A DNA stretch of 6,221 nt from Tannerella sp. Its GTDB lineage: Bacteria > Bacteroidota > Bacteroidia > Bacteroidales > Tannerellaceae. Both the position numbers and the translations under genes were made by a program. This document shows, piece by piece, positions 1-5,764 of this stretch. The number at the start of each line of letters is the position of its first letter. Positions within the stretch are counted from its first letter, which is position 1. Below the pieces are notes generated by a model, which did no database searches, was not told where the DNA came from, and worked only from the letters and a program-made list of their open reading frames with translations. The DNA is taken from positions 1 to 6,221 of the forward strand of contig JAISEZ010000306.1 of the NCBI GenBank assembly GCA_031263835.1, read 5' to 3'.

Positions 1-19
1 AAGCCAGTGAGAGGATGCG

Positions 20-67
20 TCAATTCATTCTCACATTCCCACATTTTCTCATTTGCTCATTCTCTCA
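20..67. repeat. Degenerate octamer tandem repeat upstream of nuoA
   Basis: Six consecutive 8-base units can be laid out in register. The first (20-27) is weak. The next five (28-67) follow the pattern TTnnCnCA, for example TTCTCACA, TTCCCACA, TTTTCTCA, TTTGCTCA and TTCTCTCA. On the opposite strand this reads as TGAGAGAA-like words. The array is non-coding and lies just before the probable nuoA promoter. Its function is unknown. Similar short arrays lie at two other boundaries in this operon. Confidence 0.7.
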
Positions 68-107
68 TATTTTTCCCTGAAAAGTACCATCAGCGCGAAA
101 GTATGTG

Positions 108-115
108 TATATTTG
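108..115 (+). promoter_or_regulatory. Probable Bacteroidetes -7 promoter element for the nuo operon
   Basis: The word TATATTTG exactly fits the Bacteroidetes primary-sigma -7 consensus TAnnTTTG. It ends 25 bases before the nuoA ATG at 141, which would leave a short A/T-rich leader. No TTTG is seen at the expected distance (about 85-88, where the sequence is TACC), so the -33 half is weak or missing. If this is the promoter, the GTG at 105 cannot be the nuoA start, because it would lie upstream of the transcript. Transcription could also enter from outside the window. Confidence 0.5.
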
Positions 116-140
116 CCCCGAATTAAGAATAAAGCCTGTC

Positions 141-491
141 ATGTATTTTGTTTTATTGATTGTATCGTTACTCACGGCCATACTGCTGGTGGTAGCTGCC
201 CTTGGGATTGCGCGGCTGATTTCGCCGCGTTCGTTCAATCCGCAGAAGGGTGAAGCGTATGAGTGCGGCATCCCGACGCGCGGCCGTTCGTGGATGCAGT
301 TTAAGGTAGGATATTACCTGTTTGCCATTCTGTTTCTGATGTTCGATGTCGAGACGGTTTTCCTGTTTCCATGGGCGGCGGTTGTACAGGATTTGGGCGT
401 CGGCGGACTGCTGAGCGTCCTGTTTTTTCTGGTCATACTGGCGCTCGGACTGGCCTACCCGTGGCGGAAAGGAGCGCTGGAATGGAAATGA
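141..491 (+). CDS. nuoA: NADH-quinone oxidoreductase subunit A (NuoA)
   Basis: A small inner-membrane subunit of complex I of 116 residues, full length for the family. It sits beside NuoH, J and K at the heel where quinone chemistry is coupled to the membrane arm. Three hydrophobic helices are visible: about residues 3-26, 56-79 and 87-106. The long loop after helix 1 carries the family motif KGEAYECG (36-43), and helix 2 contains the conserved acidic FDVE (68-71). The ATG at 141 (MYFVLLIV) is chosen over an in-frame GTG at 105, because it starts directly at the first membrane helix as NuoA proteins do and because a -7 box overlaps the upstream option. The stop TGA at 489-491 overlaps the start of nuoB, which suggests translational coupling. 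This is the first gene of the operon. Confidence 0.95.
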   Translation: MYFVLLIVSLLTAILLVVAALGIARLISPRSFNPQKGEAYECGIPTRGRSWMQFKVGYYLFAILFLMFDVETVFLFPWAAVVQDLGVGGLLSVLFFLVILALGLAYPWRKGALEWK

Positions 492-1165
492 AGAAACCCA
501 AAATCAAATCAATCGCATACGGGGAATTTAATGACAACGAATACCTCGAAGCCATGGTGCGCGAGTTGAACGCACAGGGCGGCAACGTCGTGCTGGGATG
601 TCTGGACGAGGTCGTCAACTGGGGACGGAGCAATTCGCTCTGGCCGCTGACCTTTGCCACCAGCTGCTGCGGTATCGAGTACATGGCCGTCGGCGCGGCG
701 CGTTACGACTTCGCCCGCTTCGGCTTCGAAGTGACCCGCGCCAGTCCGCGTCAGGCCGACTTCATCATGGTGGCCGGAACGATTACCGACCGCATGGCGC
801 CCGTGCTCAAACGGCTCTACGACCAGATGGCCGACCCGAAATACGTGATTGCCATCGGCGCCTGTGCCGTGTCGGGCGGGCCGTTCAGGAAATCCTACCA
901 TGTGGTGAACGGCGTCGACGAGATTTTACCCGTTGACGTCTATGTCCCCGGCTGTCCGCCGCGCCCCGAAGCCATGCTCTACGGCATTATCCAGCTTCAG
1001 CGCAAGGTCCGGGTGGAGAAATTCTTCGGTGGAGTCAACCGAAGCGTGGAGGATGGAAGATTCAATGATTCAATGATTCAAAAATTCAATGATTCAGGGG
1101 TGAGCGACAATGATTCAACGATTCAAAAATTCAATGATGCCCCAAAAACAAAGGCTGATGAGTAA
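482..1165 (+). CDS. nuoB: NADH-quinone oxidoreductase subunit B (NuoB, N2 cluster), with repeat-encoded tail
   Basis: The Fe-S subunit that carries cluster N2, the last electron carrier before quinone, 227 residues from this start. All four N2 ligands are present: the tandem pair C62-C63 in [11 protein letters not shown]128 in GACAVSGG and C158 in PGCPPRPE. The start ATG at 482 overlaps the nuoA stop; ATG 488 is an alternative two codons later. Family-like sequence ends near FFGGVNR (about residue 188). The last 35 or so residues ([12 protein letters not shown], then [10 protein letters not shown]) are translated from an octamer repeat and look like an added low-complexity tail rather than conserved NuoB. 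The stop TAA at 1163-1165 overlaps or abuts the nuoCD start. It forms the Q-module with NuoCD and NuoI. Confidence 0.95.
   Translation: MEMKKPKIKSIAYGEFNDNEYLEAMVRELNAQGGNVVLGCLDEVVNWGRSNSLWPLTFATSCCGIEYMAVGAARYDFARFGFEVTRASPRQADFIMVAGTITDRMAPVLKRLYDQMADPKYVIAIGACAVSGGPFRKSYHVVNGVDEILPVDVYVPGCPPRPEAMLYGIIQLQRKVRVEKFFGGVNRSVEDGRFNDSMIQKFNDSGVSDNDSTIQKFNDAPKTKADE
1060..1139 (+). repeat. Octamer (ATTCAATG) tandem repeat at the nuoB/nuoCD junction
   Basis: Units of the ATTCAATG type start at 1060, 1068, 1076, 1084 and 1092, then again after a 13-base interruption at 1113, 1121 and 1129. Variants include ATTCAAAA and ATTCAACG. Three octamers equal eight codons, so every frame reads an eight-residue repeat: FNDSMIQK in the nuoB frame, and similar MIQRFKNS in the nuoCD frame. 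The array lies inside the 3' end of nuoB and just upstream of nuoCD. Many units contain ATGA, a start overlapping a stop. Confidence 0.85.
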
Positions 1166-2795
1166 TATGGAAGCTATTTTACGGGAACGTTTTCCCGATG
1201 CGACGGTGGACGCCGGACAGGACGGGACGCCGGCGGTAACGGTGCAGCCGGAACGGTTTCGCGCGCTGGCGGAAACGCTGGCCGCGGACGGGGCGCTGCG
1301 CTTCGACTTCCTGCGCAGCCTGACCGGAGTGGACGGGGGCGACAGCGGGCTGGGCGTCGTCTATCATCTGGAATCCACCGTACACGGTCATCAGCTGGTG
1401 CTGCGGACAATGACCGGCAACCGCGAACATCCCGAACTCCCCTCGGTATGCGACCTCTGGAAAACGGCCGAACTGAACGAACGCGAAGTGTATGACTACT
1501 TCGGCATCGGCTTCACCGACCATCCCGACATGCGCCGCCTCTTTCTGCGCGACGACTGGGTCGGTCATCCCCTGCGCAAGGACTATGACGGCAGCCGCGA
1601 GACCAATCCCGTCCGCATGACCAACGAAGTCGCCATCGACACCACTTCGATTTTCAAAATAGACAAAAAGGGACGGCTGGTCGAGAAAAAGCAAGTCCTG
1701 TTCGAAGACGACGAATACGTCATTAACATCGGCCCGCAACACCCGGCCACGCATGGCGTGCTGCGTTTCCGCGTCTCGCTCGAAGGCGAAATCATCCGCA
1801 AGCTGCACGTTTACTGCGGATACATCCATCGCGGCATCGAAAAAATGTGCGAAAGCCTGACCTATCCCCAGATTGCGGCGCTGACCGACCGGCTGGACTA
1901 CCTCTCGGCCACGCAGAACCGCCACGCCTTCTGCCTTTGCGTGGAAAAGGGACTGGGCGTGGAAGTCTCCGAACGGGTCAAGTACATCCGCACAATCATG
2001 GACGAACTGCAGCGCATTGATTCGCACCTGCTGTTTTTCTCCACCCTCTGCATGGATTTGGGCGCCCTGACAGCCTTCTTCTACGGTTTCCGCGACCGCG
2101 AGAAGGTGCTCGACATCTTCGAGCAAACCACCGGCGGACGCCTGATTCTTAACTACAATACCCTTGGCGGCGTACAGGCGGACATTCATCCGGATTTCGT
2201 GCGGCGCGTGAAGGAACTGATTGCATACCTGCGTCCCGCGCTCGGGGAATATCACGAAGTGTTTACGGGCAACGTAATCACGCAGCAGCGGATGAAAGGC
2301 GTCGGGGTGCTGAGCCGCGAAGACGCCATCTCGTTCGGGACAACCGGCGGGACGGGACGCGCCTCGGGCTGGGCGTGCGACGTCCGCAAGCGCCATCCTT
2401 ACGCCATGTACGGCCAGGTGGATTTCAGGGAAATACTTTACCGCCGGGGCGACTGTTTCTCGCGCTACATGGTGCGCATGGACGAAATCGGGGAAAGCAT
2501 GCGCATCATCGAGCAGCTGATTGACAACATCCCGGAGGGCAGTTTTCAGGAGAAAATGAAAGCCGTCATCCGCCTGCCCGAAGGCGGATACTATTCGGCC
2601 GTGGAGACAAGCCGCGGCGAGTTTGGCGTGTATATCGAGAGCCGCGGCGACAAATATCCGTCCCGCGTGAAATTCCGCAGCACCGGGCTTCCGCTCGTTG
2701 CCTGCATCGACACGATTACCCGCGGCTCGAAAATCGCCGACCTGATTGCCATCGGCGGTACGCTTGACTACATCGTACCCGACATTGACCGGTGA
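1158..2795 (+). CDS. nuoCD: Fused NADH-quinone oxidoreductase subunit C/D (NuoCD)
   Basis: A natural fusion of the 30-kDa (C) and 49-kDa (D) subunits, 545 residues from this start. It forms the core of the peripheral arm and one wall of the quinone pocket. The C domain (about 1-150) carries EREVYDYFG (108-116) and HPDMRRL with [12 protein letters not shown] (122-143). The D domain starts near residue 180. HPATHG (195-200) and TDRLDY (243-248) place His199 and Tyr248 at the positions of the quinone-binding His38 and Tyr87 of Thermus Nqo4; the spacing matches exactly. The protein ends in the family C-terminus VPDIDR. The start is uncertain: ATG 1158 overlaps the nuoB stop, ATG 1167 (MEAIL) lies one base after it, and ATGs at 1110, 1134 and 1137 lie in the octamer repeat. 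The fusion is common in Bacteroidetes and in enterobacteria. It is followed directly by nuoH, with no nuoE, F or G between. Confidence 0.95.
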   Translation: MSNMEAILRERFPDATVDAGQDGTPAVTVQPERFRALAETLAADGALRFDFLRSLTGVDGGDSGLGVVYHLESTVHGHQLVLRTMTGNREHPELPSVCDLWKTAELNEREVYDYFGIGFTDHPDMRRLFLRDDWVGHPLRKDYDGSRETNPVRMTNEVAIDTTSIFKIDKKGRLVEKKQVLFEDDEYVINIGPQHPATHGVLRFRVSLEGEIIRKLHVYCGYIHRGIEKMCESLTYPQIAALTDRLDYLSATQNRHAFCLCVEKGLGVEVSERVKYIRTIMDELQRIDSHLLFFSTLCMDLGALTAFFYGFRDREKVLDIFEQTTGGRLILNYNTLGGVQADIHPDFVRRVKELIAYLRPALGEYHEVFTGNVITQQRMKGVGVLSREDAISFGTTGGTGRASGWACDVRKRHPYAMYGQVDFREILYRRGDCFSRYMVRMDEIGESMRIIEQLIDNIPEGSFQEKMKAVIRLPEGGYYSAVETSRGEFGVYIESRGDKYPSRVKFRSTGLPLVACIDTITRGSKIADLIAIGGTLDYIVPDIDR

Positions 2796-2820
2796 TTCAT
2801 CCTTAACCAGATAAAGAAAG

Positions 2821-3897
2821 ATGTTTGATTTCAGTATAGTTACAAGTTGGATACACGCATGGCTCACGTCGCTGATGCCACTGGGCGTGGCGGTATTTGT
2901 GGAATGTGTAGCGGTGGGCGTCGCCATTCTGCTGATGTACGCCGTGATTGCCGTGATTATGATTTACATGGAGCGCAAGGTTTGCGCCGCGTTCCAGTGC
3001 CGTCTGGGGCCGAACCGGGTAGGGCCGTTCGGGATTTTCCAGCTGTTTGCCGACATCATCAAGATGCTGATTAAGGAAATCATCGTCATCCGGCAGGCCG
3101 ACAAGTTCCTCTACAATCTGGCGCCGTATATCGTGATACTGGCGTCGGTGCTGGCCTTCAGCTGCCTGCCGGTGAACCGGGGACTGGAGGTGCTCGACTT
3201 CAATGTCGGCGTACTGTTTCTGCTGGCCGCCTCGTCCATCGGCGTGGTAGGCATCCTGCTGGCGGGCTGGGGCAGCAACAACAAGTATTCGCTGATTGGG
3301 GCGATGCGGAGCGGGGCGCAGATGGTCAGTTACGAACTTTCGGTCGGCATCTCCATCCTGACCATTGTCGTACTGACGGACACCATGCAGCTCAGCCAGA
3401 TTGTCGAACGCCAGGCCGACGGATGGTTTATCTTCAAGGGACATATACCGGCCATGGTTGCGTTTCTGATTTACCTGATTGCCGGCAATGCGGAAGTGAA
3501 CCGCGGCCCGTTCGACCTGCCCGAGGCCGAATCGGAACTGACGGCCGGCTATCATACGGAATATTCGGGGATGCACTTCGGCCTGTTCTATGTGGCCGAG
3601 TTCGTGAACCTGTTCATCATTTCGGCGATTTCGGCTACCCTCTTTCTGGGCGGGTGGATGCCGCTGCACATTGCCGGCTGGACGGGCTTCAACGGGGTGA
3701 TGGACTGTATTCCCGGTTTCATCTGGTTTTTCGGCAAGTCCTTCTTTGTCGTCTGGCTGCTGATGTGGATTAAATGGACGTTCCCGCGCCTGCGTATCGA
3801 CCAGATTCTGACGCTGGAATGGAAAATACTCGTGCCAATCGGACTGCTCAACCTGCTGGCAATGACCGTCTGCGTCGTCTTCGGATGGCACTTTTGA
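2821..3897 (+). CDS. nuoH: NADH-quinone oxidoreductase subunit H (NuoH)
   Basis: The membrane subunit that closes the quinone chamber and links it to the proton path, 358 residues with about eight hydrophobic segments. Family motifs are intact: MERK (50-53) followed by RLGPNRVGP (61-69), [12 protein letters not shown] in the middle, the acidic loop [16 protein letters not shown] (225-240) with HTEYSG, and near the C-terminus [13 protein letters not shown]. The ATG at 2821 follows a 25-base gap after nuoCD that ends in an A-rich stretch (AAAGAAAG), as expected where strong Shine-Dalgarno sites are rare. The stop TGA at 3895-3897 is the beginning of the heptamer array that separates nuoH from nuoI. 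Confidence 0.96.
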   Translation: MFDFSIVTSWIHAWLTSLMPLGVAVFVECVAVGVAILLMYAVIAVIMIYMERKVCAAFQCRLGPNRVGPFGIFQLFADIIKMLIKEIIVIRQADKFLYNLAPYIVILASVLAFSCLPVNRGLEVLDFNVGVLFLLAASSIGVVGILLAGWGSNNKYSLIGAMRSGAQMVSYELSVGISILTIVVLTDTMQLSQIVERQADGWFIFKGHIPAMVAFLIYLIAGNAEVNRGPFDLPEAESELTAGYHTEYSGMHFGLFYVAEFVNLFIISAISATLFLGGWMPLHIAGWTGFNGVMDCIPGFIWFFGKSFFVVWLLMWIKWTFPRLRIDQILTLEWKILVPIGLLNLLAMTVCVVFGWHF

Positions 3898-3958
3898 GTG
3901 ATTAGTGATTAGTGGTTAGTGATTAGTGATGAGTGTTTAGTGATGAGTGATGAGTGAC
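3896..3958 (+). repeat. Heptamer (TAGTGAT) tandem repeat between nuoH and nuoI
   Basis: Nine consecutive 7-base units, all variants of (T/G)AGTGAT, run from inside the nuoH stop codon into the first codons of nuoI. The units read GAGTGAT, TAGTGAT, TAGTGGT, TAGTGAT, TAGTGAT, GAGTGTT, TAGTGAT, GAGTGAT and GAGTGAC. Because 7 is not a multiple of 3 and the units hold TAG and TGA, stops appear in all three forward frames. Two of the late units create ATGs (3943 and 3950), the second of which is the proposed nuoI start. Confidence 0.9.
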
Positions 3959-4471
3959 AGAGAAATGAATGAAGAAGTAAGACCTGCGGAATCCGCACGA
4001 AAGAAGAAAGGGGGCTATATGGCCTCCATTGTACGCGGCACATGTTCGCTGGTGCGTGGATTGAAGGTGACGTTTGTCGAGTTTTTCACGCGGAAGACGA
4101 CGGAATGTTATCCCGAAAACCGCGCGACACTGGTGATGTTCGACCGTTTCCGCGGGACGCTGGCCATGTCCCTCGATGCGGACGGGAATCACAGGTGCAC
4201 GGCCTGCAGCCTGTGTGCCATCACATGCCCGAACGACACGCTGCGCGTCGAGTCGGAGACCGTTACCGACCCGGAAACCGGGAAAAAGAAGAAAGCGCTG
4301 CTGGCCTACGAATACAATCTGGGTTCGTGCATGTTCTGCCAGCTGTGCGTCAACGTCTGCCCGACGCAGGCCATCCGCTTTGACACCGCTTTTGAACATG
4401 CCGTGTTTACCCGGGACAAATTAGTGAAAATACTCAACAAACAGATACAGGCTCATGGAAATAACGCTTGA
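3950..4471 (+). CDS. nuoI: NADH-quinone oxidoreductase subunit I (NuoI, 2x[4Fe-4S])
   Basis: A ferredoxin-like subunit that passes electrons through clusters N6a and N6b towards N2 on NuoB, 173 residues from this start. Two complete CxxCxxCxxxCP motifs are visible: C83, C86, C89, C93 and C127, C130, C133, C137. Around them are family-like stretches ENRATLVMFDRFRGTL and FDTAFEHAVFTRDKLV. The N-terminus is uncertain. GTG 3947 and ATG 3950 lie in the heptamer repeat. ATG 3965 lies just after it. ATG 4019 follows a purine-rich AAAGGGGG, but starting there would drop the KKGGY segment that resembles the usual NuoI N-terminus. About 20 lysine- and glutamate-rich residues precede that segment. The 3' end overlaps nuoJ by 17 bases. 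Confidence 0.94.
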   Translation: MSDREMNEEVRPAESARKKKGGYMASIVRGTCSLVRGLKVTFVEFFTRKTTECYPENRATLVMFDRFRGTLAMSLDADGNHRCTACSLCAITCPNDTLRVESETVTDPETGKKKKALLAYEYNLGSCMFCQLCVNVCPTQAIRFDTAFEHAVFTRDKLVKILNKQIQAHGNNA

Positions 4472-4970
4472 CTTGATTGTATTTACGGTGCTGGCCGTCT
4501 TCATGGCCGTCAGCGCGATACTGGCCGTGACGACCCGGCGCATCCTGCGTGCCGCCACCTACCTGCTCTTCGTGCTCTTCGGCACGGCGGGCATCTATTT
4601 TCAGCTCAACTACTCCTTTCTGGGCGCCGTGCAGCTGCTGATATACGCCGGCGGCATCACCGTGCTTTACGTCTTCTCCATCCTGCTGACTTCCTCCCAG
4701 CAGGGTGAAGACCGCGCCAAGAAGCCGAAGTGGACGAAGATGCTGGCGGGACTGGTAACAACCGCCGCGGGACTGGTCATCTGCCTCTTCGTCACCCTGA
4801 AGAACAGCTTCCTCCCGTCGCATTTCGACCACGGCGAACTCGACGTGCGCACCATCGGACATGCCCTGATGGGAGTGGACAAATACCAGTACCTGCTGCC
4901 GTTCGAAGTAATCAGTATCCTGTTGCTGGCCTGCATTGTCGGCGTAATTTTAATTGCAAGAAAAAGATAA
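4455..4970 (+). CDS. nuoJ: NADH-quinone oxidoreductase subunit J (NuoJ)
   Basis: An integral membrane subunit of 171 residues with five hydrophobic segments. It packs between NuoA, NuoH and NuoK and is part of the pathway linking quinone reduction to proton transfer. The third helix carries the family hallmark GAVQLLIYAGGITVLYVF (57-74), including the conserved Tyr64 and the glycine pair associated with the pi-bulge. A charged cytoplasmic loop (about 80-93, QQGEDRAKKPK) is followed by two more helices, the last ending in IARKR. The ATG at 4455 lies inside the end of nuoI (17-base overlap), which suggests translational coupling. The stop is five bases before nuoK. Confidence 0.95.
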   Translation: MEITLDLIVFTVLAVFMAVSAILAVTTRRILRAATYLLFVLFGTAGIYFQLNYSFLGAVQLLIYAGGITVLYVFSILLTSSQQGEDRAKKPKWTKMLAGLVTTAAGLVICLFVTLKNSFLPSHFDHGELDVRTIGHALMGVDKYQYLLPFEVISILLLACIVGVILIARKR

Positions 4971-4975
4971 GACAT

Positions 4976-5284
4976 ATGATTCATCTGGAATATTACCTCA
5001 TTGTATCGACCGTCATGATGTTTGTCGGCATCTACGGTTTTTTCACGCGGCGCAACCTGCTGGCCGTCCTGATTTCGGTAGAACTGATTCTCAATGCGGT
5101 GGACATCAACTTTGCCGTTTTCAACCGGTTTCTGTTCCCCGAACAGCTCGAAGGGTTTTTCTTCACCCTCTTTGCCATCGGCATCTCGGCCGTCGAAACA
5201 GCCGTCGCCATCGCCATCATCATCAACATCTACCGCAACCTGCGCAGTATCCAAATCACCAAAATGGACAAAATGAAACACTGA
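4976..5284 (+). CDS. nuoK: NADH-quinone oxidoreductase subunit K (NuoK); last nuo gene in the window
   Basis: A small three-helix membrane subunit of 102 residues, normal length. It is related to Mrp antiporter subunit MnhC/MrpC and normally bridges the heel to the antiporter-like NuoN. Both membrane glutamates needed for proton transfer in the family are present: Glu36 in VLISVELILN and Glu74 in SAVETAVAIA. The ATG at 4976 starts five bases after the nuoJ stop. The C-terminal tail (NLRSIQITKMDKMKH) is polar. In related operons nuoL begins immediately after; here no coding sequence follows on this strand in the remaining 937 bases. Confidence 0.96.
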   Translation: MIHLEYYLIVSTVMMFVGIYGFFTRRNLLAVLISVELILNAVDINFAVFNRFLFPEQLEGFFFTLFAIGISAVETAVAIAIIINIYRNLRSIQITKMDKMKH

Positions 5285-5293
5285 CGGCAGACG

Positions 5294-5446
5294 CTATGCG
5301 GGGTAAACCGGGAAATTACAGGAGGCATTCAGGGGTTCCATCCGGCAGGCCACCTCTTCGCCGGTGAAGGCGACACCCGGCAGCCTTCTATAATCATCTT
5401 TCCGCAGTTTGCTAAACGACTGTATTCCTGTCGGCAACTTTTTCAT
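5294..5446 (-). pseudogene. 5' remnant of an AAA-ATPase-like (DUF1703/PD-(D/E)XK-associated) gene
   Basis: Reading leftward from the ATG at 5446, the first 19 residues are MKKLPTGIQSFSKLRKDDY. This is the characteristic N-terminus of the AAA-ATPase-like family (PF09820 type: MKxLPIGIQxFExLRxxxYxYVDKT), which occurs in many copies in Bacteroidales genomes. Family similarity stops after Tyr19 (about 5390). Where YVDKT and the ATPase core should follow, the frame continues as unrelated RRLPGVAFTGEEV and stops at 5294. The full proteins are roughly ten times longer. Upstream lies a promoter-like element at the correct spacing, so the fragment seems to be a broken gene start, not chance similarity. 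Recognition is from memory of the family pattern. Confidence 0.6.
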
Positions 5447-5460
5447 AACGCTTTTTGTTG

Positions 5461-5491
5461 AAAAAGTAATGCAAGCCGGAAGGAATACAAA
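5461..5491 (-). promoter_or_regulatory. Vestigial Bacteroidetes promoter ahead of the AAA-ATPase-like remnant
   Basis: On the minus strand TTTG (5491-5488) is followed after exactly 19 bases by TACTTTTT (5468-5461). This fits the Bacteroidetes consensus TTTG-N19-TAnnTTTG with a single mismatch in the final base. The -7 box begins 22 bases before the ATG at 5446, a normal leader arrangement. If it is still active, transcription would run leftward against nuoK and be antisense to the end of the nuo operon. Confidence 0.5.
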
Positions 5492-5506
5492 ATAAACCTG
5501 TCTGTT

Positions 5507-5699
5507 TTTACTGTTTTCTTCCAATGCAGTTCGGTCGATTGAACTAACGCAGTTCCGTTAACCGTCCTAGTGCAGTTCCGTCGACCGCCCTAATGCAGTT
5601 CCGCCGACCGCCCTAGTGCAGTTCCGTCGACCGCCCTAATGCAGGGCGGTCGACCGCCCTAGTGCAGTTCAGTCGACTGCTCTAATGCAAAACAGTAAA
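5507..5699. repeat. 11-bp inverted repeat bracketing the 23-bp array
   Basis: TTTACTGTTTT at 5507-5517 is the exact reverse complement of AAAACAGTAAA at 5689-5699. The two copies lie just outside the seven clear 23-bp units, the right copy overlapping the decayed eighth. The AT-rich composition makes chance more likely than for a mixed sequence. I see no transposase, and no target-site duplication was recognised. Confidence 0.45.
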
Positions 5700-5708
5700 C
5701 TGTTACGG
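5525..5708. repeat. 23-bp tandem array of dyad-symmetric units (seven plus one decayed)
   Basis: Seven uninterrupted 23-base units start at 5525, 5548, 5571, 5594, 5617, 5640 and 5663, with a decayed eighth at 5686-5708. Each begins (T/C)GCAG and has a dyad core: GTCGAC in four units, and TCGA, GTTAAC, GCCGAC or GTAAAC in the others. Units 3 and 5 are identical. The last base of the TAA/TAG ending alternates A, G, A, G, A, G, A over units 1-7, so the underlying repeat looks like a 46-base dimer. There are no spacers, so this is not a CRISPR array. Stops in the forward units and CTA/TTA on the reverse make it non-coding. It lies between convergent genes. Its function is unknown; a multi-site protein-binding array, a structured RNA or a recombination by-product are all possible. 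Confidence 0.92.
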
Positions 5709-5764
5709 TACAGACTGTTGGCGGAACGGGATACGGATGATGGAAATGCACCCAAACACCTCTT

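Larger units (their letters stand above)
5285..5764. other. 480-base intergenic region between convergent nuoK and thioesterase genes
   Basis: No intact gene is supported here. From left to right it holds a stretch with no recognised similarity (5285-5389), the AAA-ATPase-like 5' remnant (5390-5446), its promoter (5461-5491), an 11-bp inverted-repeat arm, the 23-bp array, and a short unassigned tail. Both flanking genes should terminate here, but I see no GC-rich hairpin followed by a T-run on either strand. The strongest dyad, in array unit 6, lacks a T-tract. Confidence 0.7.

Noticed and set aside
105..140. N-terminally extended NuoA from GTG at 105
   Set aside because: The extension is polar, does not resemble NuoA N-termini, and overlaps the probable -7 promoter box at 108-115.
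1179..2927. Long minus-strand open frame of 582 codons opposite nuoCD
   Set aside because: The plus strand encodes an unmistakable NuoCD with all motifs. The minus frame has no recognisable domain and arises from the GC-rich codon pattern of the opposite strand.
2803..3891. Minus-strand open frame of 362 codons opposite nuoH
   Set aside because: Its composition is rich in His, Gln, Arg and Asp, typical of the antisense of a membrane-protein gene; NuoH on the plus strand is certain.
5451..5466. CTTTTTGTTGAAAAAG hairpin as a terminator for nuoK
   Set aside because: The stem is six pairs, nearly all A-T, with no following T-run, and it overlaps the -7 box of the remnant promoter; it is better explained by that.
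5294..5524. A complete 76-residue protein starting at 5524 on the minus strand
   Set aside because: The promoter-like element lies within this extended frame and the family-like sequence starts at 5446, so the first 26 residues are probably not translated. Only the 5446 start with the AAA-ATPase-like N-terminus is meaningful, and it is truncated.
5643..5660. Intrinsic terminator formed by the perfect palindrome of unit 6
   Set aside because: No T-tract follows on either strand, and it lies over 350 bases beyond the nuoK stop.
5507..5699. Terminal inverted repeats of an insertion sequence
   Set aside because: There is no transposase frame between or near them and no clear target-site duplication; kept only as a low-interest inverted repeat.
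5525..5708. CRISPR array
   Set aside because: Units are head-to-tail with no unique spacers, and no cas genes are in the window.
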